This document shows, piece by piece, positions 26,227 through 35,540 of a stretch of 64,000 bases of DNA. Each line of letters opens with the position of its first letter. Positions within the stretch are counted from its first letter, which is position 1. A model generated the notes under the pieces. The model saw only the letters and a program-made list of their open reading frames with translations, did not search any database and had not been told where the DNA came from. The position numbers and the translations under genes were made by a program. The stretch covers positions 1-64,000 of the forward strand of contig CAKQPT010000009.1 in NCBI GenBank assembly GCA_934270345.1, in the 5' to 3' direction. This DNA comes from an uncultured Oribacterium sp. (GTDB lineage: Bacteria > Bacillota > Clostridia > Lachnospirales > Lachnospiraceae).

Positions 26227-27663
26227 TTATTCTTCAGGCGGCATGAACTTATATTTTCCCTTTCCAAAGCCACTGACAGGCTCAATCAAATCTGCATTTT
26301 TCAGTTTTATAATGAGATTCCCTGCGGCAGTAACAGAATCCTTTGTGATTGCAGCGATGTCGGAACGACCAAAGACACCATCAACGCCCATATTCGCAAA
26401 TACCGCTTTCGCCTTTGCAATTGTACCTTTGCTTGCATTCAGTTGATCAATCGCAACCTCAATCGCAACATTTTTGTCCTCAATCGTAACATTGCTTGCG
26501 GTTGCCGCCGTTCCATAATTCAGATTATAGAGCGTGACTTGAAAAGAACTGGCATCCGAATAGAATTTAGGCTCCAGCTCGTCACGGTAATTGTGAGCGG
26601 CACGGTAGGTTTCTGTGATTTTCTTAAAGCCGCTGCCCTGACGCTCCATATAGCCCAATCGTCCAAAAATATCTGCAAGAACAGGATTGCGGCGCGTAGA
26701 GGAAATGCTGGACAGATCTCGTTCCTGTATCCGTGTGCCGTCTGCCATACCGCCAGGAGAATAAATGGTAAGGCGGTCATCGTAAATGTCGATATGAACC
26801 TCGCTGCCTAAAATCAGGTAATCACGATGGATCAGTGCATTGACAAGCGCCTCAAAAACACTCCGCTCGCAATAGTCAGGCATCTCAACACGGGAATCCG
26901 CGGTTTTCTTCCAGCGTGTTTTCATATTCCGTTTGACAAAGCCAACACCCTCATTAAGCAGAATGATCAGGCTACCAGAAAATTCTGCGCTGTCAAGTGC
27001 ATCCACCATACCACCACTTTTATCGAGGCCGTTCCAGCGCGTGCAGAACAGACGGGAATGTCGGATGGGTGAGTCATCTGCAAGCAAAGCGCCTGCATTG
27101 GTCAGCTTGCCGTGTTCGTCCCGCATATCGAAGGAATCAAACAGCTTTTCTTCCATGCTGTTGCCTGTCCAGGTCTTATACCGTTCGCGCAGCTTGGAAA
27201 AAGCGTAATCCTTGAAATCATACTCGGAAACCAGTTCGTCATATGTACGGTGCATGCCTTTAAGAATCAGCTGATTCAGCGCATAGGACGGAGCGATCAC
27301 GCTTTCATTGCCAATGCGGATATATGCCTCCATAACGCCGTCCGCTTTGTAGTAATACGGTGTGGAGCGCCCTGCTGATATAGACAGCACAAGAATATCC
27401 TTGCCATCCTCTCGCTCTGGTGCAAGGATAAAACTCGGATAAGGTGTGATGCGCTCTTTGATCAACCGGCTGATTGCCTCCGCATCGGTCTGTGCATCGT
27501 CTAAGCCGACAGCATTTCTATCATTATCAATACCAAAAAACAGCGTACCGCCAATGCCATTTGCAAAGGCGCTGATGCTTTTTAGCCAGCTTTTCGGCTT
27601 CTTTATCTCCAGCGCGACCTTGAAATCACATTCGGTCGCCTCCGCAATCCAGTGTTCAATCAT
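26227..27663 (-). CDS. AlbA_2 (Schlafen-type) domain ATP-binding regulator-like protein
   Basis: About 478 residues. The N-terminal AlbA_2/Schlafen domain is seen in ISAFANGIGGTLFFGIDND and HWIAEATECDFKVALEIKK. The middle carries an HATPase_c_4-like block with SVFEALVNALIHRDY, VHIDIYDDRLTIYSPGGM and RNPVLADIFGRLGYMERQGSGFKKI. The C-terminal 90 residues look like a winged helix (IAAITKDSVTAAGNLIIKLKNADLI). Such proteins are widespread accessory genes, some in mobile elements and defence islands, and are often called transcriptional regulators, without firm proof. The start at 27663 follows AAGGTGAG; the open frame continues 22 codons further upstream. A 12-bp tandem repeat lies immediately upstream. 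Confidence 0.8.
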   Translation of the reverse strand: MIEHWIAEATECDFKVALEIKKPKSWLKSISAFANGIGGTLFFGIDNDRNAVGLDDAQTDAEAISRLIKERITPYPSFILAPEREDGKDILVLSISAGRSTPYYYKADGVMEAYIRIGNESVIAPSYALNQLILKGMHRTYDELVSEYDFKDYAFSKLRERYKTWTGNSMEEKLFDSFDMRDEHGKLTNAGALLADDSPIRHSRLFCTRWNGLDKSGGMVDALDSAEFSGSLIILLNEGVGFVKRNMKTRWKKTADSRVEMPDYCERSVFEALVNALIHRDYLILGSEVHIDIYDDRLTIYSPGGMADGTRIQERDLSSISSTRRNPVLADIFGRLGYMERQGSGFKKITETYRAAHNYRDELEPKFYSDASSFQVTLYNLNYGTAATASNVTIEDKNVAIEVAIDQLNASKGTIAKAKAVFANMGVDGVFGRSDIAAITKDSVTAAGNLIIKLKNADLIEPVSGFGKGKYKFMPPEE

Positions 27664-27747
27664 GATTCTCACCTTCTTAGCGTTTGCATCATTTTCATTT
27701 TTCGTTGTTTTGATACAGTCACAGACCACTCGAGCGGCCTGGAAACC

Positions 27748-27827
27748 ATTTCTTGTGTCATTTCCTGTGTCATTCTTGTGTCATTTATTGTGTCATTTAT
27801 TCTGTCATTTATTCTGTCATTTATGCC
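27748..27827. repeat. Tandem 12-bp repeats upstream of the AlbA_2 gene
   Basis: On the minus strand about six copies of a unit like ATAAATGACAGA/ACA follow one another, the later ones with one base lost and AGAAATGACACA-like. They sit between the ruvB stop codon (27864) and the AlbA_2 start (27663). They could be operator iterons, or decayed coding repeats: related AlbA_2 proteins can contain Asn-Asp-Thr-Ile-type low-complexity stretches, and one frame here reads INDRINDRINDTINDT. Confidence 0.75.
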
Positions 27828-27863
27828 ATCACTGCCACAAGAAGCATTCATGGCACTTAAATC

Positions 27864-28874
27864 TCACAGCTCCATCGTGGCCTGATACGGCAGGCCGAAG
27901 TGCCGGTAGGCGTTTGCGGTGGCGACGCGGCCACGCGGGGTGCGGTTGATGAGTCCGTTCATGAGGAGGTACGGCTCGTACACGTCCTCGATGGTGCCGC
28001 TGTCCTCGCCGAGTGCGGCCGCCAGGGTTTCGACGCCGACCGGTCCGCCGGAAAACTTGTCAATGATGGTCATGAGGTAGTTCCGGTCGTTCTGGTCGAG
28101 GCCGAGCTTATCGACGTCGAGGATGTCGAGGGCCATGTCGGCGACCTCCTGGGTGATGCGTCCGTCGAAACGGACATCCGCGAAATCACGTACGCGCTTC
28201 AGCAGGCGGTTCGCGAGTCTCGGCGTACCGCGGGAGCGCAGTGCGATGCGCTCAGCGCCGGCGTCGTCAATGTCTACATTCAGCACCTTCGCGGAGCGTC
28301 GTACGATCTGCATCAGCTCCTCGGTGGTGTAGAATTCGAGCTTCGTGATGATGCCGAAACGGTCACGGAGCGGTGCGGACAGCAGGCCTGCACGGGTCGT
28401 CGCGCCGATCAGCGTGAAGTGCGGAAGATCCAGTCGGATCGAGCGTGCAGTGGAGTCCTTTCCGAGCATGATATCGATGGCGAAGTCCTCCATCGCCGGA
28501 TACAGCACCTCCTCGACCTGGCGGTTCAGGCGGTGGATCTCGTCGACGAAAAGCACATCGCCCTCAGAAAGCCCATTCAGAATCGCGGCGATCTCGCCCG
28601 GCTTCTCGATGGCCGGACCCGAGGTTACCTTGATATTCACCCCGAGCTCGTTCGCGATAATGTTACTGATGGTCGTCTTGCCGAGTCCCGGCGGGCCGTA
28701 AAACAGACAGTGATCCAGGGACTCTCCGCGATTCTTCGCCGCCTGAATATAGATTTTCAGCATCTCCTTCAGTTTGCTCTGGCCGATGTAGTCATCGAGC
28801 GTCTGCGGACGAATCTTCGGCTCCAGCTGCCGATCCTCTACCGTCTCATCTGTATTGATTACTCTACGTTCCAA
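27864..28874 (-). CDS. ruvB: Holliday junction branch migration ATPase RuvB
   Basis: A 336-residue AAA+ motor that drives branch migration of Holliday junctions with RuvA. Visible are the N-terminal [11 protein letters not shown], Walker [10 protein letters not shown] (60-68), Walker [11 protein letters not shown], sensor 1 [18 protein letters not shown] and the C-terminal winged helix [33 protein letters not shown] (parts: DKFSGGPVG). It starts with TTG after GTGAGGT. It lies 120 bp after ruvA in the same operon. No ruvC is present nearby, as is normal in Firmicutes. Confidence 0.97.
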   Translation of the reverse strand: MERRVINTDETVEDRQLEPKIRPQTLDDYIGQSKLKEMLKIYIQAAKNRGESLDHCLFYGPPGLGKTTISNIIANELGVNIKVTSGPAIEKPGEIAAILNGLSEGDVLFVDEIHRLNRQVEEVLYPAMEDFAIDIMLGKDSTARSIRLDLPHFTLIGATTRAGLLSAPLRDRFGIITKLEFYTTEELMQIVRRSAKVLNVDIDDAGAERIALRSRGTPRLANRLLKRVRDFADVRFDGRITQEVADMALDILDVDKLGLDQNDRNYLMTIIDKFSGGPVGVETLAAALGEDSGTIEDVYEPYLLMNGLINRTPRGRVATANAYRHFGLPYQATMEL

Positions 28875-28994
28875 ATCTGTACCTCACTCCGCGCAATCAT
28901 GCGGATTTCACCTATATTTGTGCCCGTATCCGGCACGCAAAAAACTCACGAAAACCCATGGTCTTCAGACCGCCCATCGTCTGTCTCACGATCA

Positions 28995-29627
28995 TCAAAG
29001 GAAATTCAGGTTCTTCAGGCTCGCCTTCAGGATCTGATCCACGGTCATGCCTTCGCTGAGCTCGACCTTCTTCACGGCACGGCTCGCCTCGACATTCGAG
29101 TAGCCGAGGGCCACGAGGGCTTCCACCGCTTCCTTCTGTGCACCATACACACCGGCGGCTGCGCCGGCATCCACCGCTGCCCCAGCGCCATGACCATGAT
29201 CCAGCGCCGAGCTGAAGACCTCGGTCGCATCGAGCTTATCCTTGAGCTCGAGCACCACGCGCTGTGCGGTCTTGTTGCCGACGCCCGGTGCACGCGAAAT
29301 CGCCTTACTGTCGCCGGTCACGATCGCCATCCGGAGATCATTCGGCGTCAGCGCACTGAGGATGCCGAGCGCCCCCTTCGGACCGATACCGCTCACCGTC
29401 AGCAGCATCGTGAACATCGCACGGTCCTCCTGACTCAGGAACCCATAGAGGTCCACGCCGTTCTGCGTCAGTGAAAAGTATGTATAAATCTTGATGTCTT
29501 CGCCGATCGATGGCAGCGCGCCGATCACCGTCGCCGGCACGTGGATGCCATAACCGACACCCGCCGCCTCGACGACCACCAGCCCCTCGGCCACATCACT
29601 TAGCGTTCCATGTATAAAATGAATCAT
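28995..29627 (-). CDS. ruvA: Holliday junction DNA-binding protein RuvA
   Basis: About 210 residues. Domain I opens with MIHFIHGTL and includes GVGYGIHVPA. Domain II has the two helix-hairpin-helix units LLTVSGIGPKGALGILS and ISRAPGVGNKTAQRVVLELKDKL. Domain III, ALVALGYSNVEASRAVKKV, contacts RuvB. A linker of about 40 residues rich in Gly/Ala separates domains II and III. The start at 29627 follows GGGAGA; a frame five codons longer is less likely. It is first in the ruvAB operon, behind a near-consensus promoter. Confidence 0.96.
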   Translation of the reverse strand: MIHFIHGTLSDVAEGLVVVEAAGVGYGIHVPATVIGALPSIGEDIKIYTYFSLTQNGVDLYGFLSQEDRAMFTMLLTVSGIGPKGALGILSALTPNDLRMAIVTGDSKAISRAPGVGNKTAQRVVLELKDKLDATEVFSSALDHGHGAGAAVDAGAAAGVYGAQKEAVEALVALGYSNVEASRAVKKVELSEGMTVDQILKASLKNLNFL

Positions 29628-29657
29628 GCTGAATTCTCCCAAAATATAAGTATCTCT

Positions 29658-29686
29658 ATGTTATATCAAAAACATTTGTTCGTCAA
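29658..29686 (-). promoter_or_regulatory. Sigma-A promoter of ruvAB
   Basis: TTGACG, exactly 17 bp, TAACAT on the minus strand, about 30 bp before the RuvA start codon. No LexA-type box was recognised. Confidence 0.75.
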
Positions 29687-29765
29687 TAAAAACCATTGAT
29701 TTTGAAAATTCAAGCCGCTACACTTGTAGCATATTATTTTAACAATTATAAACAGAAAGGTCCAT

Positions 29766-30830
29766 ATGATCCGCATCGAGAAAGCTCTGACACAGCCTGT
29801 TCCAACTGATATATGTACGATCGGCGCCCCGGAGGACGTCCTCTTTTTTGACATCGAGACTACCGGTCTCTCCGCGCGCAGCGCCGGCCTCTACCTCATC
29901 GGCCTGCTGACGTACACGGATAAAAAGTGGACCCTTCTCCAGTTTTTCTGCGAGGATGTCGCGGATGAGCCGGCGGTGCTGCAGGCGTTTTTCGATCTGC
30001 TTCGCACGAAGAAAACGCTGATTTCCTACAACGGCGACGGTTTCGACATCCCGTTCCTCCGCCACATGCTCGAGCAGTACGGGCTGCCGTACTGCTTCGA
30101 TGCCGTCGAGAGCTTCGACCTCTTTAAGCAATTCCGACCGCTCAAGCGCCTCCTGAACCTCCCGGATCTCAAGCTGAAAAGCTGCGAGCGTTTTCTCGGC
30201 ATTGACCGCGAGGACCGCTTCACCGGCGGCGAGCTCATCGAGGTTTACTTCGAGTGGCAGAAAACGAAGGTCCCGGCGCTGCTCGACACGCTGCTCCTCC
30301 ATAACGCCGAGGACATCGCGAACCTCCCGAACCTGCTGCCGCTGCTTCGCTATCGCACCCTGCCACACAGCGATTTCCAGCTCCGCGCGCACGAGCGCGA
30401 TGAATGCACCATTCATTTGCATTATTTAAGTACACTTGCGCTGCCGCAGCCGATGGATCTGCGGGGGGATTTCTGGGCGCTGCACGCCGAGGGCAGTGCG
30501 GTCGAGCTTTACGTGCAGCTTTTCGAGGGGGAGCGGAAGCTCTTCTTCGCGGATTTCGAGCACTACTACTATCTCCCGGCGGAGGACCAGGTGATCCACC
30601 AGTCGCTCGCGGAGTTCGTGGACCGCAGTGCGCGGAAGAAGGCCTGTGCGCGGAACTGCTACCAGCGCGTGACCGGCTGTTTCCTTCCGGAGTGCAGTGA
30701 GGTGTATACGCCGGCGCTGCAGGCCGAGTACCGCGACAAGCTTCGCTACGCGCAGTATTCGGATGCGCTCTTCGACGACGAGGCGAAGGCCGTCACGTAC
30801 CTGAAGTCCTTCCTGGACACCGCACTGTAG
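29766..30830 (+). CDS. YprB-like RNase H-fold exonuclease
   Basis: A 354-residue protein. The RNase H-like exonuclease domain (about 24-195) begins DVLFFDIETTGLS with the DxE catalytic pair D29/E31; LISYNGDGFDIPFLRH supplies the second acidic motif and HNAEDIANLPNLLPLL the third. The C-terminal 150 residues are less conserved. In Bacillus YprB is the partner of the helicase YprA in DNA repair; no helicase is adjacent here, so function is inferred from fold only. ATG follows AGAAAGG. The stop codon TAG overlaps the first unit of a palindromic array, and the transcript ends at a terminator right after that array. Confidence 0.85.
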   Translation: MIRIEKALTQPVPTDICTIGAPEDVLFFDIETTGLSARSAGLYLIGLLTYTDKKWTLLQFFCEDVADEPAVLQAFFDLLRTKKTLISYNGDGFDIPFLRHMLEQYGLPYCFDAVESFDLFKQFRPLKRLLNLPDLKLKSCERFLGIDREDRFTGGELIEVYFEWQKTKVPALLDTLLLHNAEDIANLPNLLPLLRYRTLPHSDFQLRAHERDECTIHLHYLSTLALPQPMDLRGDFWALHAEGSAVELYVQLFEGERKLFFADFEHYYYLPAEDQVIHQSLAEFVDRSARKKACARNCYQRVTGCFLPECSEVYTPALQAEYRDKLRYAQYSDALFDDEAKAVTYLKSFLDTAL

Positions 30831-31052
30831 GCATGCTAACGCAGGAAATGGATCATCGTGCCTGCAATTACAATCCATTTTGCAGGCATGATGTCCATAA
30901 ATTGGGGACATCATGCCTACAGTGTACCCTGAAATCTGGACATTTCCGTAGGCATGATGACATTTTAAAGCGCTTACCATGCCTGCGGTCGAAATTTGCA
31001 GGTCTCTGCTCTGTAGGCATGCTGACACAGAAAATGAATAATCATGCCTACA
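30827..31052. repeat. Spaced array of four 40-bp palindromic units (array E)
   Basis: Four units, each exactly 40 bp, begin at 30827, 30882, 30948 and 31013. All start with G(T/C)AGGCATG and end with (C/T)(A/G)TGCCT(A/G)C(A/G), so each can form a hairpin; the middle 18-20 bp differ. Spacers of 15, 26 and 25 bp are unrelated. The first unit overlaps the YprB-like stop codon and the last ends 11 bp before a strong terminator, so the array would form the 3' untranslated region of that mRNA. Not CRISPR: repeats are palindromic and diverged, and spacers are short. Confidence 0.85.
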
Positions 31053-31063
31053 ATGAACAGAAA

Positions 31064-31102
31064 GAGGCAGCGTCCGCTCCGGACACTGCCCCTCGTTTTT
31101 TT
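31064..31102 (+). terminator. Intrinsic terminator after the YprB-like gene and array
   Basis: GGCAGCGTCCG pairs with CGGACACTGCC around CTC and is followed by CCTCGTTTTTTT. It may also end the converging leuCD transcript. Confidence 0.88.
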
Positions 31103-31116
31103 ATTCGATTTTGCGA

Positions 31117-31614
31117 TCAGATTTTTCCGCCGTTCTGGTTGACGTAGGCCATCAGTCCGCCGGCGGCGATCATCTTCTGGAGGAAATCCGGGAACGGCTG
31201 TCCCTGGAAGGTCTTTCCGGTCGTCTCGTCGGTGATGAGTCCGGTATCGAAGTCCACCTTTACCTTGTCGCCCTCGGCGATGGCCTGTGCGGCCTCCGGT
31301 GCCTCGATGATCGGGAAGCCGATGTTCAGCGCGTTCCGATAGAAGATGCGCGCGAAGCTCTCGGCGATGACACAGCCGACGCCGCTGGTCTGGAGTACCT
31401 GCGGTGCGTGCTCACGGGATGAGCCGCAGCCGAAGTTCTTGCCGGCAACCACGATGTCACCTGGATGAAGCTTCTTCAGAAAGTCCGCATCGATGTCCTC
31501 CATCGTGTGACTTGCCAGCTCCTGCTTATCCTGAATTGCGAGATATCGAGCCGGGATGATGACATCCGTGTCGATATTGTCGCCGTATTTTAAAACCTTA
31601 CCCTCTGCGTTCAT
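31117..31614 (-). CDS. leuD: 3-isopropylmalate dehydratase small subunit
   Basis: About 165 residues. LeuD/aconitase swivelling domain with [16 protein letters not shown] near the N-terminus and the substrate-binding block [17 protein letters not shown]. With LeuC it isomerises 2-isopropylmalate to 3-isopropylmalate in leucine synthesis; the same subunit type also serves homoaconitase or citramalate routes. It follows leuC by 48 bp, in which a partial copy of a hairpin cassette lies. The start at 31614 follows AAGGA. leuA and leuB are not in the window. Confidence 0.93.
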   Translation of the reverse strand: MNAEGKVLKYGDNIDTDVIIPARYLAIQDKQELASHTMEDIDADFLKKLHPGDIVVAGKNFGCGSSREHAPQVLQTSGVGCVIAESFARIFYRNALNIGFPIIEAPEAAQAIAEGDKVKVDFDTGLITDETTGKTFQGQPFPDFLQKMIAAGGLMAYVNQNGGKI

Positions 31615-31625
31615 ATATATTCCTT

Positions 31626-31665
31626 TCGTTCCAGAGTTTGCTTTATGCAAACTCCTCCACTCTTA
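31626..31665. repeat. Partial copy of hairpin cassette B between leuC and leuD
   Basis: On the minus strand the segment reads GGAGTTTGCAT-AAA-GCAAACTC followed by TGGAACGA, matching the first 35-40 bp of the full cassettes at 35541 and 38652. As there, it lies directly after a stop codon (leuC). Confidence 0.7.
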
Positions 31666-32928
31666 CATTCCTAACTCTTCTGGTCCCGAGATCTTGCCGG
31701 TGACGGCAGATGCGGCTGCGACGGCCGGGGAAGCGAGATAGATTTCGGAAGTGGTGTCACCCATACGGCCGACGAAGTTACGGTTGGTGGTCGATACGCA
31801 GCGCTCGTGCGGTGCGAGGATGCCCATGTAACCGCCGAGGCATGGTCCGCAGGTCGGGGTCGAAACGACCGCACCGGCCTCGATGAAGTCCATGACGAGG
31901 CCTTCCTTCAGCATCTGCATGTAGATGTCCTGGGTGCCCGGGATGACGATGCAGCGCACATCCGGTGCCACCTTGCGGCCACGCAGGATCTCTGCGGCCT
32001 CGCGCATGTCCTGGATACGTCCGTTCGTGCAGGAACCGATGACGGCCTGGTCGATCTTAATGTCCTCGAAGCTGCCGAGCTCGTGGGTGTTCTCCGGGAG
32101 ATGCGGGAAGGAAATCGTCGACTTCAGGGTCGAGAGATCGATCGTCACCTCACGTGCGTACTCCGCATCCGCATCCGCCTCATAGACGGTGTACGGCTTC
32201 TGGGAATGTTCCTTCATATACTCGACGGTCTTCTCGTCGACCGGGAAGATACCGTTCTTTCCGCCCGCCTCGATCGCCATGTTGCAGATCGTGAAACGAT
32301 CATCCATGCTGAGCTCTGCGACACCCGGGCCGGTGAACTCGATGGACTGGTAACGCGCACCATCCACGCCGATCTCGCCGATCAGGTGCAGGATGACATC
32401 CTTACCGGACACCCACTTCTGCTTCTTGCCGATGAGATTTACCTTGATGGCCGTCGGTACCTTGAACCAGAGCTTGCCGGTCGCCATCGCCGCCGCCATA
32501 TCGGTGGAGCCGATACCGGTCGAGAATGCGCCGAGCGCGCCGTAGGTGCAGGTATGTGAATCCGCGCCGACGGAAAGCTCACCTGCGACGATGAGTCCCT
32601 TCTCCGGGATCAGCGCGTGCTCGATACCCATCTGTCCGACATCAAAGTAGTTCTTGAGGCCCTGCTCATGCGCGAAGTTCCGGCACATCTGTGTGCACTT
32701 CGCACTCGTGATATCCTTATTCGGAACGAAGTGGTCCATAACCAGCACAACCTTCTCCTGGTCGAACACGTCCTTCTGATCCAGCTTCTTCATCTCGCGG
32801 ATCGCCACCGGCGAGGTGATATCGTTTCCATGGACGAGGTCGAGCTCCGCCATGATCAGCTGACCTGCGCTCACCGACTCCAGTCCTGCATGCTTCGCCA
32901 GAATCTTCTGGCTCATCGTCATTCCCAT
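31663..32928 (-). CDS. leuC: 3-isopropylmalate dehydratase large subunit
   Basis: A 421-residue aconitase-family enzyme. The iron-sulfur ligands are in [10 protein letters not shown] and [40 protein letters not shown] (core [10 protein letters not shown]) is the active-site block. The length matches the archaeal/Clostridial LeuC/HacA subgroup rather than the 460-residue proteobacterial form. The start at 32928 follows AGGAGTTTATT. leuD follows directly. A LysR gene is divergent upstream and is the likely regulator. A 160-nt untranslated leader with a long-range stem precedes the gene. Confidence 0.94.
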   Translation of the reverse strand: MGMTMSQKILAKHAGLESVSAGQLIMAELDLVHGNDITSPVAIREMKKLDQKDVFDQEKVVLVMDHFVPNKDITSAKCTQMCRNFAHEQGLKNYFDVGQMGIEHALIPEKGLIVAGELSVGADSHTCTYGALGAFSTGIGSTDMAAAMATGKLWFKVPTAIKVNLIGKKQKWVSGKDVILHLIGEIGVDGARYQSIEFTGPGVAELSMDDRFTICNMAIEAGGKNGIFPVDEKTVEYMKEHSQKPYTVYEADADAEYAREVTIDLSTLKSTISFPHLPENTHELGSFEDIKIDQAVIGSCTNGRIQDMREAAEILRGRKVAPDVRCIVIPGTQDIYMQMLKEGLVMDFIEAGAVVSTPTCGPCLGGYMGILAPHERCVSTTNRNFVGRMGDTTSEIYLASPAVAAASAVTGKISGPEELGM

Positions 32929-33518
32929 AATAAACTCCTGATTATATGCATTCTGCCTCCCCTTCATCCAGGGTACGGCTCAACCAACCATATTAACGTG
33001 CTTCCTCGCAGGTTCTTTCTTATTATTCATCTGGATCTCCGGCGACTGCTTTTTGAGGCCGAAGCACGTTCATATTTCTTATACTTCCGTACACTATAGC
33101 ATCTCTTTTGATATAATCATAATATATGTTTTTGATGTTCATTATTACCGCACGTTATTTTGATTATACCTACTTTTCGCAGGCCAATGCAGACGTCCGG
33201 GACGCACATACCTGTCCGCAGCACCACCAGTCCCCACGTCGTCTGCATTGTCCTCCGCACGGCAGGGCGCCTCGCACATCCGGCGTTTTTTGCACTTTGC
33301 ACCAAATTTTTTGCGAGGTTATGTCAAAACATGTTACAAATAATCTTGTGTTATGTCGAGAGAATATGTTATATTAAAAATGACATTTATTCATTAATTT
33401 GCTTTAAAGCGATGAAGAGAAAAAGGATAGACGTCAGGAACGCCATCGGAAGCATTCACTCAGCCGCATGGCACGATGTTCATTTACGGTCAGGTGACCA
33501 CATCTTAGGGGGAATATT
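32929..33518. promoter_or_regulatory. Divergent leuC/LysR control region
   Basis: No gene is seen. Toward leuC the leader holds a long-range stem AACGTGCTTC (32995-33004)/GAAGCACGTT (33061-33070), and a possible promoter TTATGA-18-TATAGT (33122-33093). An inverted repeat CAATGCAGACG/CGTCTGCATTG lies at 33185-33250. Toward the LysR gene, TTGTGT-18-TATATT (33346-33375) is a possible promoter, with AACATGTT just upstream. No T-box specifier or leucine-rich leader peptide was recognised. Confidence 0.5.
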
Positions 33519-34403
33519 ATGGATCAGAATCTGTCAGGTTACAAAATTTTCTACGAGGTTGCGAGCTGCGGCAACATTTCGAAGGCCGCGAAGAAGCTGT
33601 ACATTTCACAGCCGGCCATTTCCAAGTCCATCGTGAAGCTCGAGGACGGACTCGATACGAAGCTTTTTCACCGGAATTCCCGCGGTGTTACGCTGACAGA
33701 GGAAGGCACGGTACTCTACCGCTATATTAAGGATGCGTTTGATAACATCAACAACGCAGAGACCGAGCTCAAGCGTATGAAGGATTTCAATATCGGCCAC
33801 CTGCAGATCGGTGTATCGACGACACTCTGCCGCTACATCCTGCTGCCGTATCTCCAGACCTTCATGCAGAAGTATCCGAACATCCGCGTGTCGATCATCA
33901 CACAGTCGACCGCACAGACCCTCACGCTGCTCGAGCAGAAGAAAATCGACATCGGCCTCACCGCCGAGCCGCGCACACGTCGCCCGGAGCTCCGCTTCGT
34001 TCACCCGAAGCAGATTCACGACACCTTCGTCGCGACGCCGCAGTATCTCGAGAATCTGAAGGCGATGTACGGCGAGGACTGCGATCCGTTCCAGGAGGGC
34101 AATATCATGCTCCTCGACCAGAACAACATGACCCGTCGTCACATCGACGACTACTTCAAGACCATGGGCATCGAGCCGGCACAGATCCTCGAGGTCACCA
34201 CGATGGATCTGCTCGTAGACTTCGCAAAGATCGGTATCGGCATCGGCTGCGTGATCCGCGAGCTCGTACAGAAGGAGCTCGACGAAGGCAGCCTCATCGA
34301 GATCCCGACCCAGTTCCCGGTACCATCCCGCAGCGTCGGCTATGTATACAACGCCGGCAACACTGGAAAGTCGCTTGACGCGTTCCTAAGTGTTCTTGAC
34401 TGA
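33519..34403 (+). CDS. LysR family transcriptional regulator, divergent from leuCD
   Basis: A 294-residue regulator with N-terminal helix-turn-helix (NISKAAKKLYISQPAISKSIVKLE, core AAKKLYISQPAIS) and effector-binding domain beginning HLQIGVSTTLCRYILLPYL. It is divergent from leuCD, the classical LysR layout, so control of leuCD is the best guess, with an intermediate of branched-chain amino acid synthesis as possible effector. ATG follows GGGGGAATATT. Its own terminator follows 25 bp after the stop. Confidence 0.9.
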   Translation: MDQNLSGYKIFYEVASCGNISKAAKKLYISQPAISKSIVKLEDGLDTKLFHRNSRGVTLTEEGTVLYRYIKDAFDNINNAETELKRMKDFNIGHLQIGVSTTLCRYILLPYLQTFMQKYPNIRVSIITQSTAQTLTLLEQKKIDIGLTAEPRTRRPELRFVHPKQIHDTFVATPQYLENLKAMYGEDCDPFQEGNIMLLDQNNMTRRHIDDYFKTMGIEPAQILEVTTMDLLVDFAKIGIGIGCVIRELVQKELDEGSLIEIPTQFPVPSRSVGYVYNAGNTGKSLDAFLSVLD

Positions 34404-34428
34404 TTGAATTTAGAATTTAGAACAATCT

Positions 34429-34463
34429 AAGGCCCCCGCAAACATGGACGGGGGCCTTTTTCT
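34429..34463 (+). terminator. Intrinsic terminator of the LysR gene
   Basis: AGGCCCCCG pairs with CGGGGGCCT and is followed by TTTT. Confidence 0.9.
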
Positions 34464-34612
34464 GTGCTATGGTTATAAGGTTGAGTATGATGAAGCTGTC
34501 CCTTGGCTAGAGTTCCGTACGTATCATAATCTGTATCCAGCAGACACTGGAGCGGTATCTACAGAATCTGTTCAGGGCACGCTTTTTAAAATCCCGAAAG
34601 GAGTTTACTTAA

Positions 34613-35479
34613 ATGGCAGAATTAGAAAATCAGAGTCCTTCCAGCTGCAACGGCAACTGCGGTTCCTGTGGTTCCGACTGTGCTTCCCGCCACGCAAATC
34701 CGGAGGATTTCCGTGCGAAGCTGGCCGACGGCTGCAGCGTAAAGAAGGTCATCGGCGTCGTTTCCGGTAAGGGCGGTGTCGGCAAGTCCACCATCACCTC
34801 TCTCCTCGCCTGTGGTACCCACAAGGCCGGCTTCAAGACCGCGATCCTCGATGCGGATATCACCGGTCCGTCCATCCCGAAGGCCTTCGGTCTCTCGAAC
34901 GACGGCGTCGGTGTCACTCCGGACGGCAAGCTCATGATTCCGGACAGAAGTGCCGACGGTATCGAAATTATGTCCTCGAACCTCCTGCTCGAGAACGAGA
35001 CCGACCCGATCATCTGGCGCGGCTCCCTCATCGCACAGGCAGTCAAGCAGTTCTGGTCTGAGGTGCAGTGGAAGGACGTCGACTACATGTTCGTCGACAT
35101 GCCACCAGGAACCGGCGATGTTCCACTGACTGTCTTCCAGTCCCTCCCGATCGACGGTATCGTTATCGTCACCTCTCCGCAGGACCTCGTGTCCATGATC
35201 GTGACAAAGGCCGTGAACATGGCGGATAAGATGGGCGTGCCGGTCATCGGTCTCGTAGAGAACATGTCCTACCTCATCTGCCCGCACTGCGGCGAGAAGG
35301 TCAATGTCTTCGGCGAGAGTCATGTGGATGAAGTCGCAGCACAGCACGGCCTCAAGGTGCTGGCGAAGCTGCCGATGGATTCGAAGAACGCCGCCTACAT
35401 GGACGCAGGTGCTGTCGAGGGCATCGAGCTTCCGGAGATCCAGGACGCTGTTCAGGCAGTCATCGATTTCAGTAAGTAA
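34613..35479 (+). CDS. Mrp/NBP35 family P-loop ATPase, iron-sulfur carrier
   Basis: A 288-residue protein of the Mrp/ApbC/NBP35 group that assembles and delivers iron-sulfur clusters. The N-terminus has a cysteine cluster CNGNCGSCGSDC like NBP35. The deviant Walker A is GKGGVGKST (about 52-60); DMPPGTGDVPLTVFQ is the family's second block. A C-terminal CPHCGEK supplies the bridging CxxC. ATG follows AAAGGAGTTTACTTAA. It is monocistronic between two terminators. Confidence 0.92.
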   Translation: MAELENQSPSSCNGNCGSCGSDCASRHANPEDFRAKLADGCSVKKVIGVVSGKGGVGKSTITSLLACGTHKAGFKTAILDADITGPSIPKAFGLSNDGVGVTPDGKLMIPDRSADGIEIMSSNLLLENETDPIIWRGSLIAQAVKQFWSEVQWKDVDYMFVDMPPGTGDVPLTVFQSLPIDGIVIVTSPQDLVSMIVTKAVNMADKMGVPVIGLVENMSYLICPHCGEKVNVFGESHVDEVAAQHGLKVLAKLPMDSKNAAYMDAGAVEGIELPEIQDAVQAVIDFSK

Positions 35480-35492
35480 TGTATAGAAAAGA

Positions 35493-35526
35493 CCGCCGGG
35501 TGAAGAAATCACCCGGCTGATTTTTT
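35493..35526 (+). terminator. Intrinsic terminator of the Mrp-like gene
   Basis: GCCGGGTGA pairs with TCACCCGGC around AGAAA and is followed by TGATTTTTT. Confidence 0.9.
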
Positions 35527-35540
35527 ATCAACTTTAGCCC

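Noticed and set aside
27669..27851. 60-codon gene with Ile-Asn-Asp repeats
   Set aside because: It is only the 12-bp tandem repeat read in frame; no start signal, and it overlaps the AlbA_2 leader.
32929..33120. T-box leader or leucine attenuator before leuC
   Set aside because: No T-box sequence, specifier loop or terminator is seen, and a possible 16-codon peptide (MNVLRPQKAV) has one Leu only.
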